64,000 nt of DNA from Shewanella polaris. Lineage in GTDB: Bacteria > Pseudomonadota > Gammaproteobacteria > Enterobacterales > Shewanellaceae. The stretch lies in NCBI RefSeq assembly GCF_006385555.1, contig NZ_CP041036.1:4216001-4280000 (forward strand). Direction: 5' to 3'. Below the pieces are notes generated by a model. That model worked only from the letters and a program-made list of their open reading frames with translations. It was not told the DNA's origin and searched no databases. The stretch's first letter is position 1. Each line of letters begins with the position of its first letter. The translations under genes and the position numbers were made by a program. Below are positions 27,260 to 35,780 of this stretch, piece after piece.

Positions 27260-28840
27260 TTAATATGCCGTATTGGGGTCAAGTCCTAAGCGGCGCATGG
27301 TGCGGATTAAATTACTTCTGTCTAGCTTTAAACTCCTGGCAACGGCGGCTAAATTACCTCGTTCGTTCGCTAACACTGTTTGTATGATTTGTCGTTGGTA
27401 CTCATCGGTTGAATCTCGTAGTCCAAGGGTTAATACCTGCGATAATGCGGCAGCGGCATTAGCGTTGCTGGTATTATCAATCTCGGCTATTGCTGGTGCT
27501 ACAGAATGGCTCACAACGAACTCTGACCCGAGATGAACACGACTGATACTAATAATACTGGCATGACGCCCTTGCTCACTAGTGGCACGAAGTGCTGCAC
27601 GGCTTAACACATGCTCTAACTCGCGCACATTACCAGGCCAATGATATTGCGTTAACTGATCAATTGCTGTTTGTTGTAATCTTAGTTTAGCGACCCCAAG
27701 CTGATGTTGGCTTTTTTCTAAAAAATAGCCCGCCAGCAAAATAACGTCTTTACCACGTTCACGTAATGGCGGCACTGGAAGAGGGTATACACTCAAGCGA
27801 TGATATAAGTCTGCCCTAAAGCGACCTTCTTTGACTTCAAGCTGTAAATTACGGTTGGTTGCGGCCACAATTCTGACATCCACCACAATAATATTGTCGC
27901 TACCGACACGTTGAATTTCACCATTTTGCAATGCACGTAATAACTTAGCCTGTACCGCAAGTGGTAACTCACCCACCTCATCTAAAAATAACGTACCACC
28001 ATCAGCCAATTCAAAACGGCCACGACGATCGCTTACCGCACCAGAATATGCGCCTTTTACATGGCCAAATAGTTCACTTTCAACAATGCTTTCTGGCAAT
28101 GCTGCACAGTTAATTTGCACTAGCAGTTGCTCACTGCGACGTGATTGCTGATGAATACTTTTGGCAACCAGCTCTTTACCCACACCAGTTTCACCAGTAA
28201 TTAATACCGATAGATCGCTGGCGGCAACGGTATTTATCTCTGACAATAAATTCGTAATGACGGCACTATTACCAATAATAGTCGACGGTCCCGTTGTGGC
28301 TAACATGTGTTGAGCCACTTGATGGTTGCGCTCAACTTGAACCTCTAACGCTTCAATATGTTCACTGGTTTTAATAGCAGCAGCCACAGCAGCAATATAA
28401 GCGCGGGTTTCTGTTGGGTTAAGCGAATCAAAGCTACCCGCTTTCATCGCGTCTAGGGTTAAAACGCCCCAAGCTTTACCATCAATAAAAATGGTACTGC
28501 CCATGCAGTCATGCACGTGCAATTGTTCACTACCATCATCGACTAAACCGTCGTAGGGATCGGGCAGTGTCGATTCAGCATCAAAGCGGGTAATGTGTGG
28601 GTTGGCCAAAATCTGCTGTAAACGTGGATGGTGGTTAATCGAAAACTGTCTGGCGAGAGCTTGTTGCTTTAACCCTACAACGGCTACTGGCACTAAGTGG
28701 TCATATTTAAGTTTCAACAAGGCCACCACATCACATGGGATAGCGCGCTGAATCGCTAAAATCAGCCGTAAGTATCGTTCCGATTTTATCAGGTCACGAT
28801 TTAAGTCTTCTACAATGTCTATAAAGGGAACAATATTCAT
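27260..28840 (-). CDS. norR: Nitric oxide-sensing sigma-54 activator NorR
   Basis: A 526-residue regulator. An N-terminal GAF domain (about 20-165) would hold the non-heme iron that binds NO. The AAA+ domain has Walker A GETGVGKE, Walker B LFLDEVGE and the sigma-54 contact loop KGAYSGAVSDRRGRF. The C-terminal Fis-type helix is GNLAAVARSLKLDRSNLIRTM. The contact loop reads GAYSGA where the consensus is GAFTGA; both changes are conservative. It is divergent from hmp, with three GT-N7-AC sites between them, the nearest only six bases from its ATG. No good ribosome site is visible, so NorR may be made at low level and repress itself. Confidence 0.93.
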   Translation of the reverse strand: MNIVPFIDIVEDLNRDLIKSERYLRLILAIQRAIPCDVVALLKLKYDHLVPVAVVGLKQQALARQFSINHHPRLQQILANPHITRFDAESTLPDPYDGLVDDGSEQLHVHDCMGSTIFIDGKAWGVLTLDAMKAGSFDSLNPTETRAYIAAVAAAIKTSEHIEALEVQVERNHQVAQHMLATTGPSTIIGNSAVITNLLSEINTVAASDLSVLITGETGVGKELVAKSIHQQSRRSEQLLVQINCAALPESIVESELFGHVKGAYSGAVSDRRGRFELADGGTLFLDEVGELPLAVQAKLLRALQNGEIQRVGSDNIIVVDVRIVAATNRNLQLEVKEGRFRADLYHRLSVYPLPVPPLRERGKDVILLAGYFLEKSQHQLGVAKLRLQQTAIDQLTQYHWPGNVRELEHVLSRAALRATSEQGRHASIISISRVHLGSEFVVSHSVAPAIAEIDNTSNANAAAALSQVLTLGLRDSTDEYQRQIIQTVLANERGNLAAVARSLKLDRSNLIRTMRRLGLDPNTAY

Positions 28841-28845
28841 AACAA

Positions 28846-28903
28846 GTCAAATCAACCTAATTTAGGTTAATTTGACATACTTATTGATCTAGGTCAAATT
28901 AAC
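28846..28903. promoter_or_regulatory. Three NorR binding sites
   Basis: Three copies of GTCAAATYAAC (GT-N7-AC) at 28846-28856, 28866-28876 (inverted) and 28893-28903, centres 20 and 27 bases apart. E. coli NorR uses three GT-N7-AC sites as an enhancer at norVW. These sites would activate hmp and, being next to the norR start, repress norR. Confidence 0.85.
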
Positions 28904-28944
28904 CTTTAGAGATTTTATCCTTTATAAATCAGGTTGATAAACAT

Positions 28945-28959
28945 TGGCACGTTATGTGT
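28945..28959 (+). promoter_or_regulatory. Candidate sigma-54 promoter of hmp
   Basis: TTGGCACG is a perfect -24 element. Ten bases after the GG lies GT, where the consensus -12 element has GC. The site is 40-50 bases downstream of the last NorR site and about 70 bases before hmp, the usual layout. The -12 mismatch lowers certainty. Confidence 0.6.
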
Positions 28960-29027
28960 AATGTCTAGAGATACAAGGTAATTGATTGAAGCTTATCGCT
29001 ATTTTATATTCAAAAAGGAAATCATGA

Positions 29028-30209
29028 ATGTTAGACACTGCAACTGTTCAAATTATTAAGGCTACCGTGCCAGCACTGCAAATTTACGCTAATGATATCA
29101 CCAGTCATTTTTATCCATTACTGTTTGTACAGCATCCAGAAGTATTGCCTTATTTCAATCAAACTAACCAAGGCAAAGGCACTCAGCCTAAAGCGCTGGC
29201 AAATGCCGTTATCGCTTACGGCGCCAATATTGATGAATTGGGTAATTTGAGTGAAGCCGTCAGTAAAATCGTTCAAAAACATGTGGCATTAGGTATTTTA
29301 CCTGAACAATATGACGCTGTTGGCAGCTGTTTATTGCAGGCAATTAAAACCGTACTCGGTGATGCAGCAACAGACGAAGTCATTGACGCTTGGGCCAAAG
29401 CTTACGGCCAATTAGCCAACATATTGATTAACGCTGAAGAATCAATTTACACCGAGAATGAACAGAAAGCCGGTGGCTGGCGTGGTGAGCGTGACTTCAC
29501 ATTAGTGAAACGTGTAGATGAAAGCTCGGTTATCACCTCTTTTTACTTTCAACCAGCTGATAATAACGGTTTACCCAGCTTTGAAGCCGGACAATTTTTA
29601 ACCCTAGTATTTGACGATATTGACGGTGTATCGATGCGTCGTAACTACAGCTTGTCTGACGCTGCCGGTAAAGATTACTTAAGAATTAGCGTTAAACGTG
29701 AGCCAAATGGTGTGGTATCTAATCACTTACATGACAACATTCAGTTAGGCGATAAAGTAAAATTACGTGCCCCAAGTGGCGATTTCACCTTACGTAAAAA
29801 CACCAAACCGTTAATTTTACTCACTGGCGGTGTAGGGATTACTCCTGCGATAAGCATGCTGAATACTGAAGCAGGTTCAGGCCGCGATATTCGCTTTATT
29901 CATGCGGCCATTAATAGCGATGTCCATGCGTTTAAACAGCATGTCGATCAACTTGCTACAGCCCACAACCACATTAAGCCGCTGTACATATACAGCCAAC
30001 CAGAACCAGATTGCCAACCCCATGCAACAGGGTTTATTGATGCATCACTCATTGCAGAACAATTACCTGCTGACCGCGATGTAGAATTTTACCTGCTTGG
30101 TCCTACTGGTTTTATGAAAGCAGCATTGGCCATCGCAACCAGCTTAGGTGTACCAGAAAACCAAATTCATTATGAATTCTTTGGCCCATCTGAAGCATTA
30201 ACCGCTTAA
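29028..30209 (+). CDS. hmp: Flavohemoglobin, nitric oxide dioxygenase
   Basis: A 393-residue cytosolic enzyme that converts NO and O2 to nitrate using NAD(P)H. The globin domain has proximal His85, with Tyr29 and Phe43 in the distal pocket. The FAD domain has RRNYSLSDA and the NAD domain LLTGGVGITPAISML, ending with FFGP as in E. coli Hmp. AAGGAA lies seven bases before the ATG. Divergence from norR and the intervening NorR sites indicate NO-induced expression. Confidence 0.97.
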   Translation: MLDTATVQIIKATVPALQIYANDITSHFYPLLFVQHPEVLPYFNQTNQGKGTQPKALANAVIAYGANIDELGNLSEAVSKIVQKHVALGILPEQYDAVGSCLLQAIKTVLGDAATDEVIDAWAKAYGQLANILINAEESIYTENEQKAGGWRGERDFTLVKRVDESSVITSFYFQPADNNGLPSFEAGQFLTLVFDDIDGVSMRRNYSLSDAAGKDYLRISVKREPNGVVSNHLHDNIQLGDKVKLRAPSGDFTLRKNTKPLILLTGGVGITPAISMLNTEAGSGRDIRFIHAAINSDVHAFKQHVDQLATAHNHIKPLYIYSQPEPDCQPHATGFIDASLIAEQLPADRDVEFYLLGPTGFMKAALAIATSLGVPENQIHYEFFGPSEALTA

Positions 30210-30220
30210 TAGTTCAAGAA

Positions 30221-30252
30221 AAAAAGCCCTGAACATTAGGTCAGGGCTTTTT
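30221..30252 (+). terminator. hmp terminator
   Basis: Stem AGCCCTGA / TCAGGGCT with an A-rich lead and a T5 tail, starting 12 bases after the hmp stop. Confidence 0.88.
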
Positions 30253-30376
30253 ATTAACCTGTAGAATTAATCTTATTCAATCATTTTAATTACGTATTCG
30301 TCAGAACGAAATATCATCATCCAACTCGTTATTCCACTAGCTATTCAACTCGTTAAAAAATATTGAGTGAATGATC

Positions 30377-31540
30377 TTAAATAAACTGAATAGCGCACAT
30401 GGTCAAATCATCCTGAAATTCAGAAAAACCACAAAACTGTTTCATTTGCTGCTCTAGAAACTCCAGCATCGCCTCGGGTTCATCAGGTGCTGCGCTGATT
30501 GCTTTTTCTAAGCGATCGAAACCAAATAATTCTTTGTGGGCATTTTGTGTTTCGATGACCACGTCTGTATACACAAACAAGATATCACCCACATCAACGC
30601 TAACCCGGTAAGTATCCCAATTTTGCTCACGCAGCACCCCAATCGGAATCCCTCCTTGATCAAGGGCTACCAGCCTGTTGGCTTTTTTCAAATAGGCATG
30701 AGGATGGCCGGCATTAGCATAAATAAGTTCTTTTTCTTTGAAATTATAACGCATTACTGTGGCGGTTAAAAAACTGCCACGCGGCTTTTTAGTGAAGAAG
30801 TGTTGATTGATATAATTAAGCACCTCTGAAGAACTACTGTTTAAATTTTTCGGTTCAAAAGTACGTAAAATAGCATCAATCATCGCAGTTTCTACTGCAG
30901 CAGCAGGGCCATGACCCGATACGTCGGCAATAATCATTCCTATATCGCCTTGGGCTTCTGGACGATTTTTGCCAATATCAACAATGTCTAAGTAATCACC
31001 ACCCGCACCTTTCATTGCTTTATAGGTATAAGCCATTCTGACAGAACTAAGCTCAATACCTTTGTCTGGTAACATCAACTGTTGCAAGCGTGAAATCTCT
31101 TCTATCTCTTCGCGGATCCATACTTGGGCCGCATTGAGTTGTGAAGACACTTCAGAAAACTGGAAGCTTTTTAACTGATACATTAGCTTGAAATACAGTG
31201 AGCTAATATGGTGTGACTCATGGCCTGAGGGTGAATCAAGCAGGATAATACACTCATATAAGGTCGATTCTGTGCCAAAAGGCAGCCCCCAACACATCTT
31301 GCCATCATCATTTAATGGCAAAATTTCAGCAATGTTGTGCTGTAATCTCAAGGTTTGAAACTGCTTATAGAGCTTGCTGTAATGCTCATCGCATAAGGAT
31401 GAAAAGTTACAGCTTATTTGGCCATTTTTTTTAATTAAGTAATAATTATAGTCACTTAACGTGATGGCTAAATTCGTTTTAAACCATAACGTTTCATCAA
31501 TGATGCTGTTAGCTAACGCTCTATCAATCTTCAAGGGCAA
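30377..31540 (-). CDS. SpoIIE/RsbU-type PP2C phosphatase of the Mla partner-switch operon
   Basis: A 387-residue soluble protein. The C-terminal half (about 165-385) is a PPM/SpoIIE phosphatase with the metal-binding Asp motifs GAGGDYLDIV, IIADVSGHGPAAA and FQDDLTMCAI. The N-terminal 160 residues are not a family I recognise; they could be a degenerate GAF-like sensor. A coiled linker (WIREEIEEISRLQQLMLP) is typical of RsbU-like proteins. Such enzymes dephosphorylate a STAS antagonist protein. The only candidate nearby is the STAS protein at 34164-34493, in the same operon. The start codon is TTG with AAGGA five bases before it, and it follows mlaC by two bases. It is the last gene of the operon. 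Confidence 0.85.
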   Translation of the reverse strand: MPLKIDRALANSIIDETLWFKTNLAITLSDYNYYLIKKNGQISCNFSSLCDEHYSKLYKQFQTLRLQHNIAEILPLNDDGKMCWGLPFGTESTLYECIILLDSPSGHESHHISSLYFKLMYQLKSFQFSEVSSQLNAAQVWIREEIEEISRLQQLMLPDKGIELSSVRMAYTYKAMKGAGGDYLDIVDIGKNRPEAQGDIGMIIADVSGHGPAAAVETAMIDAILRTFEPKNLNSSSSEVLNYINQHFFTKKPRGSFLTATVMRYNFKEKELIYANAGHPHAYLKKANRLVALDQGGIPIGVLREQNWDTYRVSVDVGDILFVYTDVVIETQNAHKELFGFDRLEKAISAAPDEPEAMLEFLEQQMKQFCGFSEFQDDLTMCAIQFI

Positions 31541-31542
31541 CC

Positions 31543-32118
31543 TTATCCTTGGGCTAATTTAGCTGTAAGGGCTTCGTTTAAGCCACTGACACCACTTTTT
31601 TTCAAGGTGCTTTGGTAATCATTGCTAAAGGTACGGATCATTGATAAACCTTCAGCAACAAAATCGTAAATTTTCCATTCGTTATTACGTTGATAAAGCT
31701 GATAAGAAACCGGAATGATATTTTCTTTGGTATGAATTTCAGTATCTACCGATGCATAAACCTTTTTCTTAATGGTTTCGCTGGTGTAATCAACCGTTTG
31801 ATGATCATATTGTTCTAACAATACAATATAAGTATCGACTAACACCCCTTTCAATAACACCATAAATTGACGTTTTTCAGTATCGCTAGCTTGTCTCCAG
31901 TACTTACCTAACACGCGTTGTGCCGAGGCTTGTATATCTACATGCTTTTCAATCACATCACTGAGTGATTGTTTTTTCTGTTCAACTGACAATGCACTAT
32001 CTGATGCAATACCAATGATATCTGCCACACCCAATTTAACGCGTTCGGTCGGTTCTTGTGCCGCTAAAGCTAAAGACGGCATCACTAACATCATAAGTAA
32101 AAAAATTATCGATTTCAT
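31543..32118 (-). CDS. mlaC: MlaC-like periplasmic phospholipid carrier
   Basis: A 191-residue protein with a signal peptide (residues 1-19) and a single Tol_Tol_Ttg2 domain. It shows the MlaC pattern: early VEKHVDIQASAQRVLGKYWRQAS, then a central VDTYIVLLEQYDHQTVDY and YDFVAEGLSMIRTFSNDYQS near the end. It shuttles phospholipid between the outer-membrane MlaA complex and the inner-membrane MlaFED complex. Its start overlaps mlaD by one base. Confidence 0.92.
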   Translation of the reverse strand: MKSIIFLLMMLVMPSLALAAQEPTERVKLGVADIIGIASDSALSVEQKKQSLSDVIEKHVDIQASAQRVLGKYWRQASDTEKRQFMVLLKGVLVDTYIVLLEQYDHQTVDYTSETIKKKVYASVDTEIHTKENIIPVSYQLYQRNNEWKIYDFVAEGLSMIRTFSNDYQSTLKKSGVSGLNEALTAKLAQG

Positions 32119-32567
32119 TATTTATCCTGACTAAACATATATTTGCTAATTAACTCTTCTATGCTGATAGATGATTCAGTATCAATAAACTCATCACCAT
32201 CTTCCATATTAATATCTGAACCACCGCTAGATATTTTAAGAAATCTGTCACCGATAATGCCAGATGTCCGAATAGAGGCGACCGAGTCATCAGGCACAGT
32301 AATCGTATTATCTAATGACACTTTCACCACAGACTCATACGCTTTAGGGTCGTAATTAATTGATTGAATTAATCCAACGCGTACCCCAGACATTTCAACA
32401 AAGGCACCTTCTTTTAAACCTGAAGAATTTTCAAATTTTGCCACTAAGGTATATTTACCACTATTGGTAACCGATGCCCCGCCAATGGTAACAGACATAA
32501 ATACCAAGGCCCCAATCCCGAATAACACAAACAGGCCGACGAGAAAATTGACGTAATTATTTTTCAT
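32118..32567 (-). CDS. mlaD: MlaD-like MCE-domain protein
   Basis: A 149-residue protein with one N-terminal membrane helix (about 6-28) and one MCE domain (about 38-118, LVAKFENSSGLKEGAFVEMSGVRVG). MlaD forms a periplasmic hexamer that passes lipids to or from MlaC. At 149 residues it is close to the usual MlaD size. Twelve bases separate it from mlaE. Confidence 0.92.
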   Translation of the reverse strand: MKNNYVNFLVGLFVLFGIGALVFMSVTIGGASVTNSGKYTLVAKFENSSGLKEGAFVEMSGVRVGLIQSINYDPKAYESVVKVSLDNTITVPDDSVASIRTSGIIGDRFLKISSGGSDINMEDGDEFIDTESSISIEELISKYMFSQDK

Positions 32568-32579
32568 TGTTACCTCTAG

Positions 32580-33374
32580 TTATAGCGCTAATGAGCTAAC
32601 GATGTAGTCACTAAACAACATTATAATTGCACTCATTACCACTGCCTGAGTGGTGCCATTACTGACGCCTTCTGCGCCCATATTTTTTTGGTTTAGGTGT
32701 AAATAATAGCCGTAATATAAAGGTATCCACATAATAAACAACCCAAATACTATCGACTTTATTTGACCGACCAGCACATCTTTAAAGCTAATCGTATCTA
32801 ATACCCCTTGAATATATGCACCAGGACTTTCGCCTTGGATATGGATACCAACAATATAACCACCGCCAATACCCACCAAGTCAAACAAAGCCGTTAAAAT
32901 AGGCACACAAATCAATGCCGCTAGTAGTCGTGGCAACATGACATAGCGGTAACTATTAATAGCCATGCAATCCAGCGCATCAAATTGTTGTTCGTTGCGC
33001 ATAATGCCAATTTCGGAACAGGTGGCAGAGCCTACTCGTGCAATCACCATTAATGCGGTCATCACCGGACCTAATTCTTTAATCAGGCTCAAGGCAACCG
33101 CCGAACCTAATAAATCTACCGAGCCGAATCGCACTAAGGTATCGTAAAACTGCAAAGCCACTACCATACCGGTAAATAATGCAGCCACAACAATGACAAT
33201 TAAAGACCGATTACCAATAAAGTATATTTGCTTAATCACTTGCTTAAATGACACTAGTCCAGTGAATAGGCTACTAACAATTCGTAATAAAAATAATGTC
33301 GCTAAGCCTAAACCATCAATATTTTTTCGAGTCGCTGCACCTAATTTACTGATCGAATTAAATAAGGTTTCCAT
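32580..33374 (-). CDS. mlaE: MlaE-like ABC permease
   Basis: A 264-residue inner-membrane permease of the MlaE/Ttg2B family with five to six membrane segments. Signature parts are VVAALFTGMVVALQFYDTL, SLIKELGPVMTALMVIARVGSA, and EIGIMRNEQQFDALDCMAIN (the coupling helix region). Its start shares one base with the mlaF stop. It forms the transmembrane core of the MlaFED complex. Confidence 0.93.
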   Translation of the reverse strand: METLFNSISKLGAATRKNIDGLGLATLFLLRIVSSLFTGLVSFKQVIKQIYFIGNRSLIVIVVAALFTGMVVALQFYDTLVRFGSVDLLGSAVALSLIKELGPVMTALMVIARVGSATCSEIGIMRNEQQFDALDCMAINSYRYVMLPRLLAALICVPILTALFDLVGIGGGYIVGIHIQGESPGAYIQGVLDTISFKDVLVGQIKSIVFGLFIMWIPLYYGYYLHLNQKNMGAEGVSNGTTQAVVMSAIIMLFSDYIVSSLAL

Positions 33375-34171
33375 TAATTTTTGTCCTTATTTAATAAACG
33401 ATTAAAGTAAACCTCACCATCATCTCTGTGGGTGTTAGGTTGACGATTAATCATGTTTTGAATTCGTTCATCTGGTGAATTTTTAATATCATCAACAGTG
33501 CCGTTGGCTACCACTTCACCGCCAAATAAAACCACAACTCTATCGGCAATTTTAAACACACTTTCAAGCTCATGAGTCACCACGACTATAGTCATGTTCA
33601 TGGCATCTCTAAGGGTTAAAATAAGCTCATCCAATTCTACTGCGGTAGTAGGATCGAGCCCTGCCGAAGGCTCATCAAAAAACAGTAGCTTAGGGTCCAT
33701 AATCACAGCTCGAGCTAAACCAGCTCGCTTTAGCATACCGCCTGATAGTTCAGAGGGCATGAGATGACCCGTGTCAGCCATATTCATTAATTCAAGCTTC
33801 ATCCGCACCATAATATCAATGGTTTGGGTGTCCAACGACGTATTGTGCTCTAAAGGTAGCCTGACATTGTCTGCCACATTCAACGAACTTAACAGCGCGC
33901 CACCTTGGAAAGCCACACCCATTTTTTTACGCAAGTTGCGTAATTGCTTATTTTTAGCCTTAAAAATATTCACATCATCAATCATGATGGTGCCTGATGT
34001 TGGCGTTTTAAGCCCCAGCATATGGTTGAGTAAGGTACTTTTACCTGAGCCAGATCCGCCCATCACCACCAGGATCTCTCCGGTGTTGACCTCTAAATTG
34101 ACATCTTTGAGTACTTGGGTATCGCCATATTGGGCAAATAAATGCTCTACTGTAATGATAGGTTTAACCAT
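33374..34171 (-). CDS. mlaF: MlaF-like ABC ATPase
   Basis: A 265-residue ATP-binding subunit with Walker A GGSGSGKST, Q-loop AFQGGALLSSL, signature LSGGMLKRAG, Walker B LLFFDEPSAGLD and switch His in VVTHE. The MlaF-type Q-loop and the STAS partner encoded just before fit a lipid transporter rather than a solute importer. I place the start at the second Met (34171), overlapping the STAS gene by eight bases; the longer frame would overlap by 26. Confidence 0.93.
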   Translation of the reverse strand: MVKPIITVEHLFAQYGDTQVLKDVNLEVNTGEILVVMGGSGSGKSTLLNHMLGLKTPTSGTIMIDDVNIFKAKNKQLRNLRKKMGVAFQGGALLSSLNVADNVRLPLEHNTSLDTQTIDIMVRMKLELMNMADTGHLMPSELSGGMLKRAGLARAVIMDPKLLFFDEPSAGLDPTTAVELDELILTLRDAMNMTIVVVTHELESVFKIADRVVVLFGGEVVANGTVDDIKNSPDERIQNMINRQPNTHRDDGEVYFNRLLNKDKN

Positions 34172-34493
34172 TGTTACCCACAACTTCAACTGAATCAGCT
34201 AGATTAAACACTGTGTTTAAACGGGTTAATTGCAGCACTTGAAGCGGTGAACCATTGGCTCCCACAATATGAAATTCAGTATCGTTTTCTTTGGCTTCGT
34301 TAAACGCCTCTACCAATGACGCCATACCAGAGCTGTCGATATATTGCAGATGAGTAAAATCAACGATAATGTTATTTTTACTTTTGATTAATTTTATAAT
34401 GTCGAGTTTAATGCTACGCGAGTTGCTCAAATCAACTTCGCCATAAAGTTTAATCACTTGGTAATTATTATATTTTTCAATTTCAATATTCAT
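34164..34493 (-). CDS. STAS-domain protein (RsbV/SpoIIAA-like, in the MlaB position)
   Basis: A 109-residue single STAS domain. The phospho-acceptor motif is YIDSSGMASLV. By alignment with SpoIIAA Ser58, Ser54 is the expected phosphorylated residue. E. coli MlaB is also a lone STAS protein, encoded in the mla operon, where it binds MlaF and is needed for its activity. This protein therefore can be read two ways: an MlaB, or an anti-anti-sigma-type switch protein. The operon encodes both a cognate kinase-like HATPase and a PP2C phosphatase, so both may be true. Confidence 0.88.
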   Translation of the reverse strand: MNIEIEKYNNYQVIKLYGEVDLSNSRSIKLDIIKLIKSKNNIIVDFTHLQYIDSSGMASLVEAFNEAKENDTEFHIVGANGSPLQVLQLTRLNTVFNLADSVEVVGNNG

Positions 34494-34499
34494 TTTATG

Positions 34500-34901
34500 T
34501 CACCCAAATTTTATCATCAGTTCTAGCCAATTACCTTTGCCATTATGGGGTATTAACCTTACCGTTTCTGCCACATGATAAATGAGGCAAAGACCTAGTC
34601 CACCGGGCTCACATAAATCGTTTTCAGGAGGTGTTAATTGCTTGCCTGTAATCTGCGAACACACATCTTTTATCACAAATAGCGCATGATCATCACCACT
34701 GCTGATCTCTACTTCTAAACAGCCTTTGTTCGACATGTGATAACCATGACGAATAACATTGGCACAAGCTTCATCGACCGCTAATACGATTTCATTGACT
34801 TTATCTTCGCTAAAAGGAAAATCGCGGCATGCATCTACTACAAATCCGCGAATATTTTTTAATTCACTCGTACAAGATGAAAACGTTTTGATGTTTGACA
34901 T
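34500..34901 (-). CDS. RsbW/SpoIIAB-like HATPase (serine-kinase/anti-sigma family)
   Basis: A 133-residue single GHKL ATPase domain of the HATPase_c_2 type. The N-box VDEACANVIRHGY matches SpoIIAB/RsbW well (catalytic Glu, Mg-binding Asn). The G2 loop is GGLGLCLI. The G1 box has Asp but lacks the usual Gly: VIKDVCSQI in place of D-x-G-x-G. Such proteins phosphorylate a STAS partner on Ser and sequester a target, often a sigma factor. No sigma factor gene is near. It lies six bases before the STAS gene. Confidence 0.85.
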   Translation of the reverse strand: MSNIKTFSSCTSELKNIRGFVVDACRDFPFSEDKVNEIVLAVDEACANVIRHGYHMSNKGCLEVEISSGDDHALFVIKDVCSQITGKQLTPPENDLCEPGGLGLCLIYHVAETVRLIPHNGKGNWLELMIKFG

Positions 34902-34904
34902 TGG

Positions 34905-35780
34905 CTAGTCCGTTCTCTTGATATCAGTTTTATTATCTATTTTTTTGTTGTCACTTTTTTTATCACTTAATGGTTTAACGTCTAAAGTTTGATCGTCTAG
35001 CGGCTCAGCGTCTAGCGGCTCAGCGTCTATGAGTTCGTCATCTAAGAGTTCATCATCTAGTAGTTCATTATCGAACTCTTCATCAAAGGTATCTGCTTCA
35101 GTTTTCTTTACTTTACCGTCACTGACCAAGTATGCATCTCTTTGCAGATAGACATCTTTTACATAACCATATGGATCTAACGAACCATTTAACATGGGCT
35201 CATATTGCTGAAATTCAATCCGGCTATCTAAACCTTCAAGCGTAAATTTACCTAACCTTTGTTCAAACGTAAGCAGTGACAAAGGATAGACAAAAACATC
35301 GACAAAATCCCCCACCGTATTACGCGCAGTACTGGCTCCATAAACTGGCCACATAACAAAAGGCCCATTACCGACACCCCAAGCACCAAAGGTTTGTGCA
35401 AAGGTCTCTTGTTTCTGTAGTAATCCCATATCGGTAGCAGGATCAAAAATACCCACTAGACCAATTGTTGAGTTGACCACAAAACGTAAAATACTGCTGC
35501 CACTGTCGGTGACTTTCCACTGTAGGAGGTTATTTACCGCGTAAAGAGGCTCGCTTAAATTCGATAGCAGATTAGACACACCTTTTCGAACAGGCTGAGG
35601 GATTTTTTCATAACCTTTTGCTGCGGGTTTTACTACATGCTTATCCATGATCTTGTAATTAAAATCCCAGCTTTTTCGATTAGCAGATTCGAATGGGTCA
35701 CCTGGCGTGGAAGTACTCGCACATCCACTAAAACATAGCAGAGTGGCCACAATAATTAATAGTCGACCAGTTATGTTCAC
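34905..35780 (-). CDS. mlaA: MlaA/VacJ-like outer-membrane lipoprotein with acidic repeat tail
   Basis: A 291-residue lipoprotein with lipobox FSGC (Cys20) and the full MlaA domain (about 28-225: DPFESANRKSWDFNYKIMD, WKVTDSGSSILRFVVNSTIGLVG, GNGPFVMWPVYGASTARNT). MlaA removes phospholipids from the outer leaflet of the outer membrane. After residue about 230 there is a tail of five-residue repeats (LLDDE, LIDAE, PLDAE, PLDDQ) and then a Lys/Asp-rich end, absent from standard MlaA. At DNA level the repeats are 15-base units between about 34985 and 35070. It is the first gene of the operon, and mlaA is normally encoded apart from mlaFEDCB. Confidence 0.92.
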   Translation of the reverse strand: MNITGRLLIIVATLLCFSGCASTSTPGDPFESANRKSWDFNYKIMDKHVVKPAAKGYEKIPQPVRKGVSNLLSNLSEPLYAVNNLLQWKVTDSGSSILRFVVNSTIGLVGIFDPATDMGLLQKQETFAQTFGAWGVGNGPFVMWPVYGASTARNTVGDFVDVFVYPLSLLTFEQRLGKFTLEGLDSRIEFQQYEPMLNGSLDPYGYVKDVYLQRDAYLVSDGKVKKTEADTFDEEFDNELLDDELLDDELIDAEPLDAEPLDDQTLDVKPLSDKKSDNKKIDNKTDIKRTD

